64,000 bases of DNA. It comes from Bacillus sp. PK3_68. Lineage in GTDB: Bacteria > Bacillota > Bacilli > Bacillales > Domibacillaceae. The notes under the pieces are model-generated. The model worked only from the letters and a program-made list of their open reading frames with translations, searched no databases and was not told the origin of the DNA. The position numbers were made by a program, and so were the translations under genes. Numbering within the stretch: position 1 is the stretch's first letter; each line of letters starts with the position of its first letter. Where the stretch lies: contig NZ_NQYC01000002.1 in NCBI RefSeq assembly GCF_003600835.1, forward strand, positions 1 through 64,000. Reading direction: 5' to 3'. Shown piece by piece: positions 9,616 to 19,073 of this stretch.

Positions 9616-9648
9616 ATTCAAAAATGTATTAAGGATACATTTTTGAAT
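9616..9648. promoter_or_regulatory. 14-bp perfect inverted repeat, candidate enhancer for the acyl-CoA operon
   Basis: ATTCAAAAATGTAT and ATACATTTTTGAAT separated by 5 nt. It begins about 130 nt upstream of the -24 element at 9744 and has no T tract of its own, so an activator-binding site is more likely than a terminator. Confidence 0.55.
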
Positions 9649-9743
9649 TGAGCTTTACAGCGATAATCTTTTTAGTCGGATTCAATTATGAATTATTTCT
9701 CTTTTTTGTCCTTCCTTTTTCTAGAATAAATTAGCTTTCCGCT

Positions 9744-9759
9744 TGGCATAAGGATTGCA
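9744..9759 (+). promoter_or_regulatory. Sigma-54 (-24/-12) promoter of the beta-oxidation operon
   Basis: TGGCAT-AAGGA-TTGCA, with GG (9745-9746) and GC (9757-9758) separated by 10 nt. The first gene starts at 9799. It is nearly identical in its -24/-12 boxes to the fadF promoter at 5546. Confidence 0.85.
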
Positions 9760-9798
9760 TTATAAAGGAGCAATAACAGAATAAAAGGAGGAATTGGC

Positions 9799-10947
9799 AT
9801 GATTGAAACCATGACACCAGAATTGGAACAAATGAAGCAGATGATCAAAAATTTCGTAGATAAGGAGGTAGAACCGTTTGCTCAGCAAATTGAAGAGGAA
9901 GATGCCATTCCGCAGCACCTTGTTGAAAAAGCGAAAGAACTTGGCCTTTTTGGAATTAGCATTCCAGAAGAATACGGAGGCATTGGGTTAAATCAAGTCG
10001 GAAAAGCGACTGTTTTAGAGCAGCTCGGACGCACGCATAATGGATTTGTCAGCTTAATCAGTGCTCACACGGGAATTGGCAGTACAGGTTTAGTAAAGCT
10101 CGCTTCCCCTTATTTAAAAGAAAAGTATCTCCCAGACATGGCTGCCGGAAACAAAATTGCCGCTTTTGCCCTATCAGAGCCCGGTGCCGGTTCAGATGCA
10201 ACAAATTTAGCGACGAGAGCGGAAAAGCGCGGCAACAAATGGATTTTAAACGGAACGAAGCATTTTATTACAAACGCACCGGTAGCCGATGTCTTTACGG
10301 TATTCGCTTTAAATGATAAAGAAAAAGGGGCAAAAGGAGGCATTACAGCTTTTCTAGTGGAAAAAGACTTTCCAGGCTTTACAGTTGGAAAGAAGGATAA
10401 AAAAATGGGACTTCGCGGTTCTTATACAGCCCAGCTCATTTTTGAAGATTGTGAAGTGCCGGAAGAAAATGTGATTGGGGAGGTCGGCATGGGCTATGTC
10501 TCTGCTTTACGTATTTTGGGCGAAGGGCGTGTTGGTCTAGCAGCCCGCGCAGTCGGTTCATGTCAAAAGCTGATTGAATTATCGGCCTCTTACGCGAAAG
10601 AAAGGGTGCAATTTGGACAGCCGATTGCTGCTAATCAAGGAATTCAATGGATGCTGGCAGACATGGCAACTGAAACAGCAGCGGCCCGTGCATTGGCCAT
10701 AAGTGCAGCTCAAATGATTGATGAAGGCAAAAAAGCCATTAAAGAGGCTTCGATGGCAAAATTATTTGCTTCTGATGTATTTAATAGAGTAGCTGATAAA
10801 GCAGTGCAGATTCACGGTGGCATGGGCTATGTGTCAGACTATCCTGTAGAACGGTTTTACCGGGACGCTCGAATTACAAAAATTTATGAGGGAACGAACG
10901 AAATTCAGCGGATGATTATTGCAAGAAGAGTACTGGAAGAAAATTAA
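9799..10947 (+). CDS. Acyl-CoA dehydrogenase (short/medium-chain type)
   Basis: 382 aa, standard length. FAD-dependent alpha,beta-dehydrogenation of acyl-CoA, with electrons passed to ETF. The N-terminal helical domain is followed by the family signature A-F-A-L-S-E-P-G-A-G-S-D-A near residue 120. The C-terminal domain has Q-I-H-G-G-M-G-Y and the catalytic-base region I-Y-E-G-T-N-E-I-Q-R near residue 365. First gene after the sigma-54 promoter, with an AAAGGAGG site. About 60% like the second acyl-CoA dehydrogenase at 16684 by eye, so the operon has two enzymes, perhaps with different chain or branch preference. Confidence 0.93.
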   Translation: MIETMTPELEQMKQMIKNFVDKEVEPFAQQIEEEDAIPQHLVEKAKELGLFGISIPEEYGGIGLNQVGKATVLEQLGRTHNGFVSLISAHTGIGSTGLVKLASPYLKEKYLPDMAAGNKIAAFALSEPGAGSDATNLATRAEKRGNKWILNGTKHFITNAPVADVFTVFALNDKEKGAKGGITAFLVEKDFPGFTVGKKDKKMGLRGSYTAQLIFEDCEVPEENVIGEVGMGYVSALRILGEGRVGLAARAVGSCQKLIELSASYAKERVQFGQPIAANQGIQWMLADMATETAAARALAISAAQMIDEGKKAIKEASMAKLFASDVFNRVADKAVQIHGGMGYVSDYPVERFYRDARITKIYEGTNEIQRMIIARRVLEEN

Positions 10948-10985
10948 GAAGTATCTACCTATTAATCATGAAATGAGGGTTTGCT

Positions 10986-12260
10986 ATGCGTTGGGTTGTC
11001 CTCGTTCTTCTGTTCTTTGGCATGATTATTAATTTTGCAGACAAATCTATTATCGGGCTTGCTGCTGTTCCCATTATGAAAGATCTGAACCTTTCTTATG
11101 CGGAATGGGGCATCGTCGGAAGTAGTTATTACTGGCTCTATCCAGTGACAGGCGTGTTCGGCGCAGCTCTTGCGGACAGAATTGGGGCCAAAAAAGTGTT
11201 GGGGGTGCTAATGCTGACCTGGGCTGTTCTGCAGTTCGGCGTGTTGGCCATTACAGTATTGCCGCTTCTTGTAGTATACCGTGTTTTGCTTGGGGCATTT
11301 GAAGGGCCTTTCAGCCCGGTTGCCTATAGTCATGCCCATTCATGGTTTCCACCGAAGCTCCGCGGATTTGCCAACTCGGTCGTTGTTTCAGGAGCGACTG
11401 TCGGAGCTATGATTGTAGCTCCCTTGCTAGTTGCGCTTATTAATATATTAGGTTGGAAAATGGCTTTTGCCTGGCTAGGGGCAGCGAGTATTATCTGGGC
11501 GATTGCCTTTCAATTCATGACAAAGGAAAGTCCTATGGACGCGTATAAGAAAGCGAAGAGCCAAAAGCAGAAACCATTGGAAAAGCTGAATATCAAAGAT
11601 TTTCTAAGGCTGCTGGCTTCTCCTTCCGCTTTATTTACAACACTTGCTTACTTCTCCACGTATTTTCTTGTCGTATGGATTGCCGTATGGCTTCCGATCT
11701 ATCTTGTTGAAGTCGTCAAGATGAGCTCGGCCCAAATGGGATTCGGTGTCATGGTTATTGGAATCGCTTCTACTATTATTTATATCGGTGTTTCTGCTTT
11801 ATCAGATTATTTATTTAAAAAGAACCAGAACTGGCGATTGTCAAGAGTGTATGTCGTGGGCATTTCCATGGCTATCGGTGCATTATGTATGGCTTCCATT
11901 ACGATTTTTCAGCATCCGGTTTGGGTAGTGGCTGCCATGTGTTTGGCAAAAGGTTTAACCTATGCGATTTTGCCGATTGGACCGACCATCATGATCAACG
12001 AATTGCCTGAAAGAGGCAGCTTGATGACAAGCATTTTAACTTCATCAGGAAATATTGCGGGAATTGTGGCGCCGCTTGTGACTGGTTTTATTGTGGGACT
12101 GACTAAATCGGATAAGTTGTTCGGTTATAACCTGTCGATTCTATTTATGGCCGTTCTTGTATTGGTATTTTCTATCTTATTCATCATGTTAGTGAGACCT
12201 GCTAATCAAAAAAATGTAGAAAAAGAACAGGAAGACAGCCTGCTTAAAACGTCGAATTGA
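10986..12260 (+). CDS. MFS transporter, probably for an organic anion
   Basis: 424 aa with 12 predicted membrane segments in two halves and a basic central loop near residue 190 (K-K-A-K-S-Q-K-Q-K). D-R-I-G-A-K-K between segments 2 and 3 is the MFS loop motif. Overall it resembles the anion:cation symporter branch of MFS, which carries aromatic and other carboxylates. It sits between acyl-CoA dehydrogenase and acyl-CoA ligase genes, so it probably imports the acid that the operon activates and degrades (inference). The substrate cannot be named. Confidence 0.85.
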   Translation: MRWVVLVLLFFGMIINFADKSIIGLAAVPIMKDLNLSYAEWGIVGSSYYWLYPVTGVFGAALADRIGAKKVLGVLMLTWAVLQFGVLAITVLPLLVVYRVLLGAFEGPFSPVAYSHAHSWFPPKLRGFANSVVVSGATVGAMIVAPLLVALINILGWKMAFAWLGAASIIWAIAFQFMTKESPMDAYKKAKSQKQKPLEKLNIKDFLRLLASPSALFTTLAYFSTYFLVVWIAVWLPIYLVEVVKMSSAQMGFGVMVIGIASTIIYIGVSALSDYLFKKNQNWRLSRVYVVGISMAIGALCMASITIFQHPVWVVAAMCLAKGLTYAILPIGPTIMINELPERGSLMTSILTSSGNIAGIVAPLVTGFIVGLTKSDKLFGYNLSILFMAVLVLVFSILFIMLVRPANQKNVEKEQEDSLLKTSN

Positions 12261-12303
12261 TTCATAGCGGCTGAAAATCTCTTTAAAAAATGGGGGGATG
12301 ACA

Positions 12304-13938
12304 TTGCAGGAAGTTCAACAGCAGCCATGGCACAAATATTATCAGGATGACATCTTTCAGTTATCACTGCCCGAGGTTTCTCTTTATTCCCTGCTGGCAG
12401 ACTCCGCTGAGAGATATAGTGAACAAACAGCCATAACCTATAACGGCGAGACAATCGATTATCGTGAATTGAAAAATAGAGTGGACCGGCTCGCTGGCAG
12501 CTGGAAAGCCATGAATTTTCAAAAGGGAGAACGTATCGGGCTCATGATGAGCAACCATCCCGATTACATTATCTCTTATTATGCTGCCCAGGCACTCGGA
12601 CTGATTGTTGTACAGATTAACCCGGCATATACAACCAGAGAGTTGCTGCAAATTTTGGATGATGCCAATGTCTCTTACGTGATAGTGGACAACCGTTCCT
12701 TTGGCACGATAGAGGAGATAAAAGAGATTTATAAGATTAGAGAAGTGATGGGTTCACAACTGAGTGAAATAAAAAACGGTTCTCTATGGCATCTAGAAGA
12801 CTTGATTAACGTGGGCTCCCCACTTCAAACTCCGGTTATCGTGGATCCAAAAGAAGACGTAGCGGTGATTCAGTATACCGGCGGCACGACAGGAAAAATA
12901 AAAGGAGCGATGCTGACGCATTATAACTTAACCACAAATGTTTATCAAAGTTTCACCATGTACCGGCAGAGAATTGAGCTAGGGCAAGAGACCGTCTTAG
13001 CTGCGACGCCTTTATATCACGTATACGGCATGACGAGTGCAATGAATCTTGGGCTGTACATTGGGGCTAATATTTTACTGATTAAAAAATTTAATACAGA
13101 GGAAGTGCTGGAAAAAATTAAACAGTATAAGCCGACGATGTTCCCAGGTGTGCCGAAAATGTATATTTCATTCGCTAATCATCCACGAGCTCATGAGTAT
13201 GGGCTAGATTCCTTAAAGGTTTGTTCATCCGGTTCGGCCCCTCTTCCGATAGAGGTGATTAAAAGGTTTGAGAAAATTTCAAAGTCAAAAATTTTAGAGG
13301 GCTTTGGGATGTCCGAAACATCACCAACGACACACCGCACACCAATCCATGGAGAGAGAAAAGCAGGAAGTATCGGCATTCCGGTACCAGGTACAGATTG
13401 CCTGATTATCGACCGTAACAATAATGTCCTCGGAACGAGCTATGTGGGTGAATTGCTCATTAAAGGACCTCAGGTGATGAAAGGGTACTGGAACAATGAA
13501 GCAGAAACGAAACAAGCACTGCAAAACGGTTGGCTATACACTGGCGATCTCGCCACGATGGATGAAGACGGTTACTTTTATATCGTGGGCCGAAAAAAAG
13601 AAATGATTATTTTCGGGGGATTCAATATTTATCCACAGGAAATTGAAGGGGTGTTATTTGAGCACGAGGCTGTGAAAGAAGCAGCGGTCGTGGGATTGCC
13701 TCATGAGATACACGGTGAAATCATTAAAGCCTACATTGTTCCAAAAGAAGGCAAAGAGGTAGACAGTGAGGAACTACGAAACTATTGTTACACAAAACTG
13801 ACCCCTTACAAGGTGCCGAAAGAAATAGAAGTGAGAGAAAGTTTGCCGAGAAACGGCGTGGGAAAGCTGCTCAAGAGATTGTTAGTGAAAGAGGAAATGG
13901 AAAGAAGGGAGCAAAAACATGACAAGCCAGTCAATTAA
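12304..13938 (+). CDS. Acyl-CoA synthetase (AMP-forming ligase)
   Basis: About 544 aa ANL-superfamily enzyme that makes acyl-CoA from a carboxylic acid, ATP and CoA. The P-loop is Y-T-G-G-T-T-G-K-I-K-G near residue 195. Also seen are G-F-G-M-S-E-T-S, Y-T-G-D-L-A, the hinge G-R-K-K-E-M-I-I-F-G-G-F-N-I-Y-P-Q-E-I-E, and the C-terminal catalytic lysine region N-G-V-G-K-L-L-K-R. The poly-G ribosome site abuts the ATG at 12298, so TTG at 12304 gives better spacing; either is possible. The 3' end overlaps the next gene by 20 nt, showing operon structure. LcfB-like, but chain length is not readable. Confidence 0.9.
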   Translation: MQEVQQQPWHKYYQDDIFQLSLPEVSLYSLLADSAERYSEQTAITYNGETIDYRELKNRVDRLAGSWKAMNFQKGERIGLMMSNHPDYIISYYAAQALGLIVVQINPAYTTRELLQILDDANVSYVIVDNRSFGTIEEIKEIYKIREVMGSQLSEIKNGSLWHLEDLINVGSPLQTPVIVDPKEDVAVIQYTGGTTGKIKGAMLTHYNLTTNVYQSFTMYRQRIELGQETVLAATPLYHVYGMTSAMNLGLYIGANILLIKKFNTEEVLEKIKQYKPTMFPGVPKMYISFANHPRAHEYGLDSLKVCSSGSAPLPIEVIKRFEKISKSKILEGFGMSETSPTTHRTPIHGERKAGSIGIPVPGTDCLIIDRNNNVLGTSYVGELLIKGPQVMKGYWNNEAETKQALQNGWLYTGDLATMDEDGYFYIVGRKKEMIIFGGFNIYPQEIEGVLFEHEAVKEAAVVGLPHEIHGEIIKAYIVPKEGKEVDSEELRNYCYTKLTPYKVPKEIEVRESLPRNGVGKLLKRLLVKEEMERREQKHDKPVN

Positions 13939-14812
13939 ACAAGTAGCGGTCATTGGTTCCGGAGCAATGGGCTCGCAGATTGCGATGGTTTGCGCACTAG
14001 CCGGCTATCCCGTTATTTTACATGATATTCAGCAGGAAAGCCTGGAGAAAGCAAAGCGATCTTTAGAGGAACAAATGGAGAAGCGGGTGAAGAAGGGCCG
14101 TTTCACTGAAGAAGAAGCGAAGAAGGCCTTTGCCAGACTTATGTTTACAACGGCCCTGGAGCAGCTGAAGGAAGCGGACATGGTGATTGAAGCCATTGTG
14201 GAGAAACTAGAGGCCAAAAAAGAGCTGTTTGCTAAACTGGAAGACATTGTCCAGCCACACACCATTTTAGCAACGAATAGTTCAACCATCGTCAGTTCAA
14301 AAATAGCGGAGGCGGTCAGCCGGCCAGAAAATGTTTGCAATATTCACTTTTTTAATCCGGCGCTTGTAATGGAGCTCGTGGAAGTGGTCAAAGGGCCTCA
14401 TACATCAGAGGAAACAGCTGAAATCAGCATGGCGTTCATCCGTTCCATTCATAAAACGCCGGTTTTGTTAAAAAAGGAGATTTCAGGTTTCATTGCAAAC
14501 CGCCTGCTCGGAAAATTAGTAGATGAAGCACTTTTCCTGTTAGAGAACGGCTATGCCACACATGAAGAGATTGATTTGGTCTGCACAAAAGCGTTAAATC
14601 ATCCGATCGGTCCGTTTTCACTCATGGATTTGACAGGCTTGGATGTAAATTATTTTGTTCGCATGCAGCGCTTTCAAGAAAGCGGTGATGAAAGAGACAG
14701 ACCATCTAAAATTGTCCAGGAAAAAGTCGAAAAAGGAGAGCTCGGCAGAAAAGCAGGCAAAGGTTTTTATGAATACAATGAGCAAGGCCAAAAAGTGGGG
14801 GTGACAACATGA
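13919..14812 (+). CDS. 3-Hydroxyacyl-CoA dehydrogenase
   Basis: 297 aa, the single-domain form (PaaH/Hbd type). The Rossmann NAD motif V-I-G-S-G-A-M-G-S-Q-I-A is at residue 11. The signature I-H-F-F-N-P-A with the conserved His is near 142, and the C-terminal dimer domain has G-F-I-A-N-R-L and H-P-I-G-P-F-S-L-M-D-L-T-G-L-D. It oxidises 3-hydroxyacyl-CoA to 3-ketoacyl-CoA. It overlaps the ligase gene by 20 nt and etfB by 4 nt (ATGA), implying translational coupling. Confidence 0.93.
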   Translation: MTSQSIKQVAVIGSGAMGSQIAMVCALAGYPVILHDIQQESLEKAKRSLEEQMEKRVKKGRFTEEEAKKAFARLMFTTALEQLKEADMVIEAIVEKLEAKKELFAKLEDIVQPHTILATNSSTIVSSKIAEAVSRPENVCNIHFFNPALVMELVEVVKGPHTSEETAEISMAFIRSIHKTPVLLKKEISGFIANRLLGKLVDEALFLLENGYATHEEIDLVCTKALNHPIGPFSLMDLTGLDVNYFVRMQRFQESGDERDRPSKIVQEKVEKGELGRKAGKGFYEYNEQGQKVGVTT

Positions 14813-15582
14813 ACATTTATGTACTGCTAAAAAGAACGTTTGATACAGAAGAAAAAATCAGCGTGGCAAATGGCCGAATTCAGGAGGAAGGCGCTGAATT
14901 TATTATCAATCCATACGATGAATATGCCGTGGAGGAAGCGATTCAAATCCGTGATGAGAAAGGCGGTGAGGTAACGGCTGTTTCCGTTGGCAGCGAAGAA
15001 GCGGAGAAGCAGCTCCGTACGGCGCTCGCCATGGGAGCTGATAAAGCCGTGCTCATCAATACAGAAGACGATGTCGAAAACGGTGATCAATACACAACGG
15101 CTAAGATTCTTGCTGAGTTTTTAAAAGACAAGGAAGCAGACTTAATTATCGCTGGAAATGTCGCCATTGACGGCGGAAGCGGACAGGTTGGCCCGCGCGT
15201 AGCCGATCAGCTCGGCATCCCGTATGTAACAACAATTACGGATATTAAAATCGAAGGTGAAAGCGTTCACATTGTGCGAGATGTAGAAGGGGACTCGGAA
15301 AAAATCGAGACTTCATTGCCGCTGCTTGTCACAGCTCAGCAAGGTTTAAATGATTCGCGCTATCCTTCTTTGCCGGGCATCATGAAAGCGAAGAAGAAGC
15401 CGCTTGAAGAGTTAGAGCTGGATGATTTAGAGCTTGATGAAGACGACGTAGAAGCAAAGACCGAAACAATCGATGTGTTCCTGCCGCCAAAGAAGGAAGA
15501 GGGCCGCGTTTTAGAAGGCGATGTAAGCGACCAGGTAAAAGAGCTTGTGAGCTTACTGCATAACGAAGCAAAGGTTATCTAA
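14809..15582 (+). CDS. etfB: Electron transfer flavoprotein beta subunit
   Basis: 257 aa, family length. It starts M-N-I-Y-V-L-L-K-R-T-F-D-T-E, with the AMP-binding region and the ETF-beta signature area (V-A-I-D-G-G-S-G-Q-V-G-P-R-V-A-D). With EtfA it accepts electrons from the two acyl-CoA dehydrogenases and gives them to FadF. It overlaps the preceding stop by 4 nt; etfA follows after 28 nt. Confidence 0.95.
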   Translation: MNIYVLLKRTFDTEEKISVANGRIQEEGAEFIINPYDEYAVEEAIQIRDEKGGEVTAVSVGSEEAEKQLRTALAMGADKAVLINTEDDVENGDQYTTAKILAEFLKDKEADLIIAGNVAIDGGSGQVGPRVADQLGIPYVTTITDIKIEGESVHIVRDVEGDSEKIETSLPLLVTAQQGLNDSRYPSLPGIMKAKKKPLEELELDDLELDEDDVEAKTETIDVFLPPKKEEGRVLEGDVSDQVKELVSLLHNEAKVI

Positions 15583-15610
15583 AGGACAAACAGGATAGGA
15601 GGGGATTCAT

Positions 15611-16588
15611 ATGTCAAAAAAAGTATTAGTATTGGGAGAAGCACGTGATGGGGCACTAAGAAATGTTTCGTTTGAAGCGATGGCAGCTGGCAAAAAAGTC
15701 GCCCAGGGCGGAGAAGTAGTAGGGGTGCTGGTTGGCGAATCTATCAGCGGCCTAGCCGAGCAGCTTATTCATTACGGAGCCGATCGTGTGGCGGTTGTGG
15801 AGCATGAAAAGTTAGCGCAATATACATCTGACGGTTATTCACAGGCATTGCTTGCTGTTGTAGACCGCGAAAATCCAGATGCGATTATTTTCTGCCATAC
15901 AGCGCTCGGAAAGGATTTGTCTCCAAAGATCGCCTCTAGACTGCAAGCTGGGCTCATTTCGGATGCAACAGCGTTAGAAGAAGAGGACGGCGAAGTGATT
16001 TTCACTCGTCCGATTTATTCGGGAAAAGCCTTTGAAAAGAAAAAAGTGAGCGAAGGGCTTCTGCTGGCATCGGTACGTCCAAATAACATTGTGCCGCTTG
16101 AAAAAGATGAATCCCGCAGAGGTGATGTCTATTCTGTAAACACGGATATTAAAGATATTCGGACAATTATTCAGGAAGTGGTTCGCAAAACAGCGGAAGG
16201 CGTTGATTTATCAGAGGCGAAAGTGATTGTTGCAGGCGGCCGTGGTGTGAAAAGTGCAGATGGCTTTAAGCCGCTGCAAGAGCTCGCTGCCGCACTTGGC
16301 GGCGCAGTCGGCGCTTCCCGCGGAGCGTGTGATGCAGACTACTGCGACTACTCGCTGCAAATTGGCCAGACAGGGAAAGTCGTCACACCAGACTTATATA
16401 TTGCCTGTGGAATTTCGGGAGCGATTCAGCATTTAGCCGGTATGTCTAACTCTAAAATTATTGTGGCCATCAATAAAGATCCGGAAGCGAGTATTTTCGG
16501 CGTAGCGGATTATGGGATTGTCGGCGACTTGTTTGAAGTCGTGCCGATGCTGACAGAGGAATTTGAGAAGCTGAAGGCGACGGTTTAA
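15611..16588 (+). CDS. etfA: Electron transfer flavoprotein alpha subunit
   Basis: 325 aa. The C-terminal FAD domain carries V-A-G-G-R-G-V-K-S, G-A-S-R-G-A-C-D and the family signature Y-I-A-C-G-I-S-G-A-I-Q-H-L-A-G-M near residue 265. It pairs with the upstream etfB. The context is a complete acyl-CoA dehydrogenase-ETF-FadF electron route to the quinone pool within 11 kb. Confidence 0.95.
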   Translation: MSKKVLVLGEARDGALRNVSFEAMAAGKKVAQGGEVVGVLVGESISGLAEQLIHYGADRVAVVEHEKLAQYTSDGYSQALLAVVDRENPDAIIFCHTALGKDLSPKIASRLQAGLISDATALEEEDGEVIFTRPIYSGKAFEKKKVSEGLLLASVRPNNIVPLEKDESRRGDVYSVNTDIKDIRTIIQEVVRKTAEGVDLSEAKVIVAGGRGVKSADGFKPLQELAAALGGAVGASRGACDADYCDYSLQIGQTGKVVTPDLYIACGISGAIQHLAGMSNSKIIVAINKDPEASIFGVADYGIVGDLFEVVPMLTEEFEKLKATV

Positions 16589-16683
16589 ATAGGATATTTT
16601 ATCGTTCCGGTTCGCTATAAAAGATGGATCGGAATGATCAACCTTATCAATATGGGCAGGGAAAAGCTGGAGGAGGGGCGGTC

Positions 16684-17832
16684 ATGAACTTTGAATTTGA
16701 CGAAGATATTCAATTTCTAAAGAGAAACGTGCGCGATTTTATTCAAAATGAAGTAGAAACAGTGGCTATGCAAATAGAAGAAACGGATGAAATTCCAAAG
16801 CGCATTGTGGACATGTCCAAAGCGCTTGGCTTGTTCGGGTTAAGCATTCCAGAGAAGTATGGAGGCCTCGGCATCGGAATGGTTGGCAAGTGTGCTCTTT
16901 ATGAGGAGATCGGAGCGACACATAACGGCTATACAACGTTAATTGGAGCGCATACCGGCATTGGCACGGTGGGAATCGTGGAGATGGGCAGCGAAGAACA
17001 AAAGAAAAAATATTTGCCGGATATGGCTGCAGGCCATCGTATCGGAGCCTTTGCCCTGACGGAGCCTGCTGCCGGATCGAATGCAACAAATTTAAAAACC
17101 ACTGCGGTCAAAAAAGGGGATAAATATATACTAAACGGCACGAAGCATTACATAACCAATGCCACAGAAGCAGATATTTTTACAGTGATGGCGGTGACTG
17201 ATCCATCCAAAGGGGCAAAAGGCATTATTTCTTTTATTGTAGAAAAAGACTTTCCAGGATTTCACGTGGGGGCTGTGGAGCCAAAAATGGGTCTGCGCGG
17301 TTCTCACTCTGCCGAAATTATTCTCGAAGACTGCGAGGTGCCGGCAGAAAATGTGCTGAGCGAAGAAGGGCAAGGCTATGTCAATGCTTTGAAGATTCTC
17401 GCAAACGGGCGAGCTGGTTTAGCCGCTAGAAACCTCGGTTCCAGTCAGAAGCTGCTCGATTTGTCCGTCAGCTATGCGAAAGAGCGGTTTCAATTCGGCG
17501 TTCCAATTATCGAACACCAGGCAGTAGCTCATATGCTGTCTGAAATGGCAGTAGACATTGAAGCCCTGCGGTCATTTACCTACCGTGTTGCTTGGATGGT
17601 GGATGAGCGGAAGAAGATTATTAAGGAAGCAGCGATGCTGAAGTTGTTCGGTTCTGAAGTGTATAACCGTGTAGCGGATAAAGCCGTACAGGTACACGGA
17701 GGCATTGGCTATATTTCCGATTATCCCATTGAGCGTTTTTATCGGGATGCCCGCATTACTCGCATTTATGAAGGGACCTCAGAAATCCAGAAAAACATTA
17801 TTGCTGGGCAATTGAATAAAGAATACAGCTGA
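16684..17832 (+). CDS. Acyl-CoA dehydrogenase, second copy
   Basis: 382 aa from ATG 16684, which has a GGAGGAGGGG site; the 20 codons upstream are not family-like. Signature A-F-A-L-T-E-P-A-A-G-S-N-A; C-terminal V-H-G-G-I-G-Y and the catalytic region I-Y-E-G-T-S-E-I-Q-K. It clearly resembles the enzyme at 9799 and probably arose by old duplication. FAD-dependent, ETF-linked. It sits between etfA and a thiolase. Confidence 0.92.
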   Translation: MNFEFDEDIQFLKRNVRDFIQNEVETVAMQIEETDEIPKRIVDMSKALGLFGLSIPEKYGGLGIGMVGKCALYEEIGATHNGYTTLIGAHTGIGTVGIVEMGSEEQKKKYLPDMAAGHRIGAFALTEPAAGSNATNLKTTAVKKGDKYILNGTKHYITNATEADIFTVMAVTDPSKGAKGIISFIVEKDFPGFHVGAVEPKMGLRGSHSAEIILEDCEVPAENVLSEEGQGYVNALKILANGRAGLAARNLGSSQKLLDLSVSYAKERFQFGVPIIEHQAVAHMLSEMAVDIEALRSFTYRVAWMVDERKKIIKEAAMLKLFGSEVYNRVADKAVQVHGGIGYISDYPIERFYRDARITRIYEGTSEIQKNIIAGQLNKEYS

Positions 17833-17846
17833 CGGGAGGAGAAGCA

Positions 17847-19073
17847 ATGGAGACGAAGAGGATCGTTATTGCAGAAGGTGTTCGCACACCAATCGGCCGG
17901 TACGGCGGTTCCCTAAAAGAGGTCAACTCTGGTTTTCTAGGCGCTCATGTGATCAAAAAAGTTCTCGAGAGAGCAAACATGCCGGCAGACCAGGTAAGCG
18001 AAGTAATATTAGGTGAAGTAAGGCAGTCCACCGAATCTTCTAACGTCGCCCGTGTGGCTGCGCTGCGAGCCGGTATTCCGGTGGAAGCTCCTGCTTTTAC
18101 CATCAACCGTTTGTGTGCATCTGGCATGCAGGCGATTGCCTCCGGGGTGCAGCAAATCCAATCGGGACAGGCGAACATTGTAGTGGCTGGCGGAACAGAG
18201 AGCATGAGCTGTTCGCCAATCTACTTGCGAGGAGCGCGTTTTGACGGAGACAAGACCTATCTCGTTGATTCTAATCTAGAAGCGGGCCAGCAGCCGAAAG
18301 AAATGTATGGAGATCAGCTGGGAATGGGCATAACAGCAGAAAATGTAGCGGAAAAATACAATATTTCCCGAGCTGATCAGGACCGTTTTGCTTTTGAAAG
18401 CCAGTGCCGAGCAGCTACAGCGATGAAACAAGGAATCTTTAAAGAGGAAATAGTCCCATTCCACGTCACTACGAAGAAGAAAACCATACTCTTCAATCAA
18501 GATGAGCATCCGCGGCCCGAAACAACGATGGAAAAGCTTGCTACTCTCAAGCCTGTTTTTAAAGAAGGCGGATCGGTTACAGCTGGAAATGCATGCGGAC
18601 GAAATGACGGCTCGGCTGCACTCCTTCTTTTATCAGAGGAGGAGGCTGAAAATCGGCAGTTACAGCCAAAGGCAGCGATTGTCGACTGGACGGCAGTCGG
18701 AGTAGCACCGGAAATAATGGGAATCGGGCCTGTCCCTGCCATTAAAAGATTGCTTGACCGTACCGGAATGTCAATAGACGACATTGATTTATTTGAAATC
18801 AATGAAGCATTTGCGTCACAGGCGCTAGCCGTTCAAAGAGAGTTAGGCATCAGCTTCGATAAACTGAATGTAAATGGAGGAGCCATTGCGCTTGGCCACC
18901 CTGTGGGAGCGACTGGTGCACGGCTTGTCGTCACATTGATGCACGAGCTTGGCAGAAGAGGAGGCCGATATGGGATTGCCTCATTATGTGTTGGCGGCGG
19001 ACAGGGGATGGCGATCATGATTGAAAATATAAGACGGCAGGAGAAGGAATATGGAAGCAGCCAAAAAGGTTGA
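17847..19073 (+). CDS. Thiolase (acetyl-CoA C-acyltransferase)
   Basis: 408 aa. The nucleophilic Cys is in N-R-L-C-A-S-G-M-Q-A near residue 92. The catalytic His is in G-H-P-V-G-A-T-G, and the second Cys in L-C-V-G-G-G-Q-G-M-A. It cleaves 3-ketoacyl-CoA to acetyl-CoA and a shortened acyl-CoA. It is 14 nt after the second acyl-CoA dehydrogenase, with GGGAGGAG site, and overlaps the next gene by 23 nt. A short extra C-terminal tail is present. Confidence 0.93.
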   Translation: METKRIVIAEGVRTPIGRYGGSLKEVNSGFLGAHVIKKVLERANMPADQVSEVILGEVRQSTESSNVARVAALRAGIPVEAPAFTINRLCASGMQAIASGVQQIQSGQANIVVAGGTESMSCSPIYLRGARFDGDKTYLVDSNLEAGQQPKEMYGDQLGMGITAENVAEKYNISRADQDRFAFESQCRAATAMKQGIFKEEIVPFHVTTKKKTILFNQDEHPRPETTMEKLATLKPVFKEGGSVTAGNACGRNDGSAALLLLSEEEAENRQLQPKAAIVDWTAVGVAPEIMGIGPVPAIKRLLDRTGMSIDDIDLFEINEAFASQALAVQRELGISFDKLNVNGGAIALGHPVGATGARLVVTLMHELGRRGGRYGIASLCVGGGQGMAIMIENIRRQEKEYGSSQKG

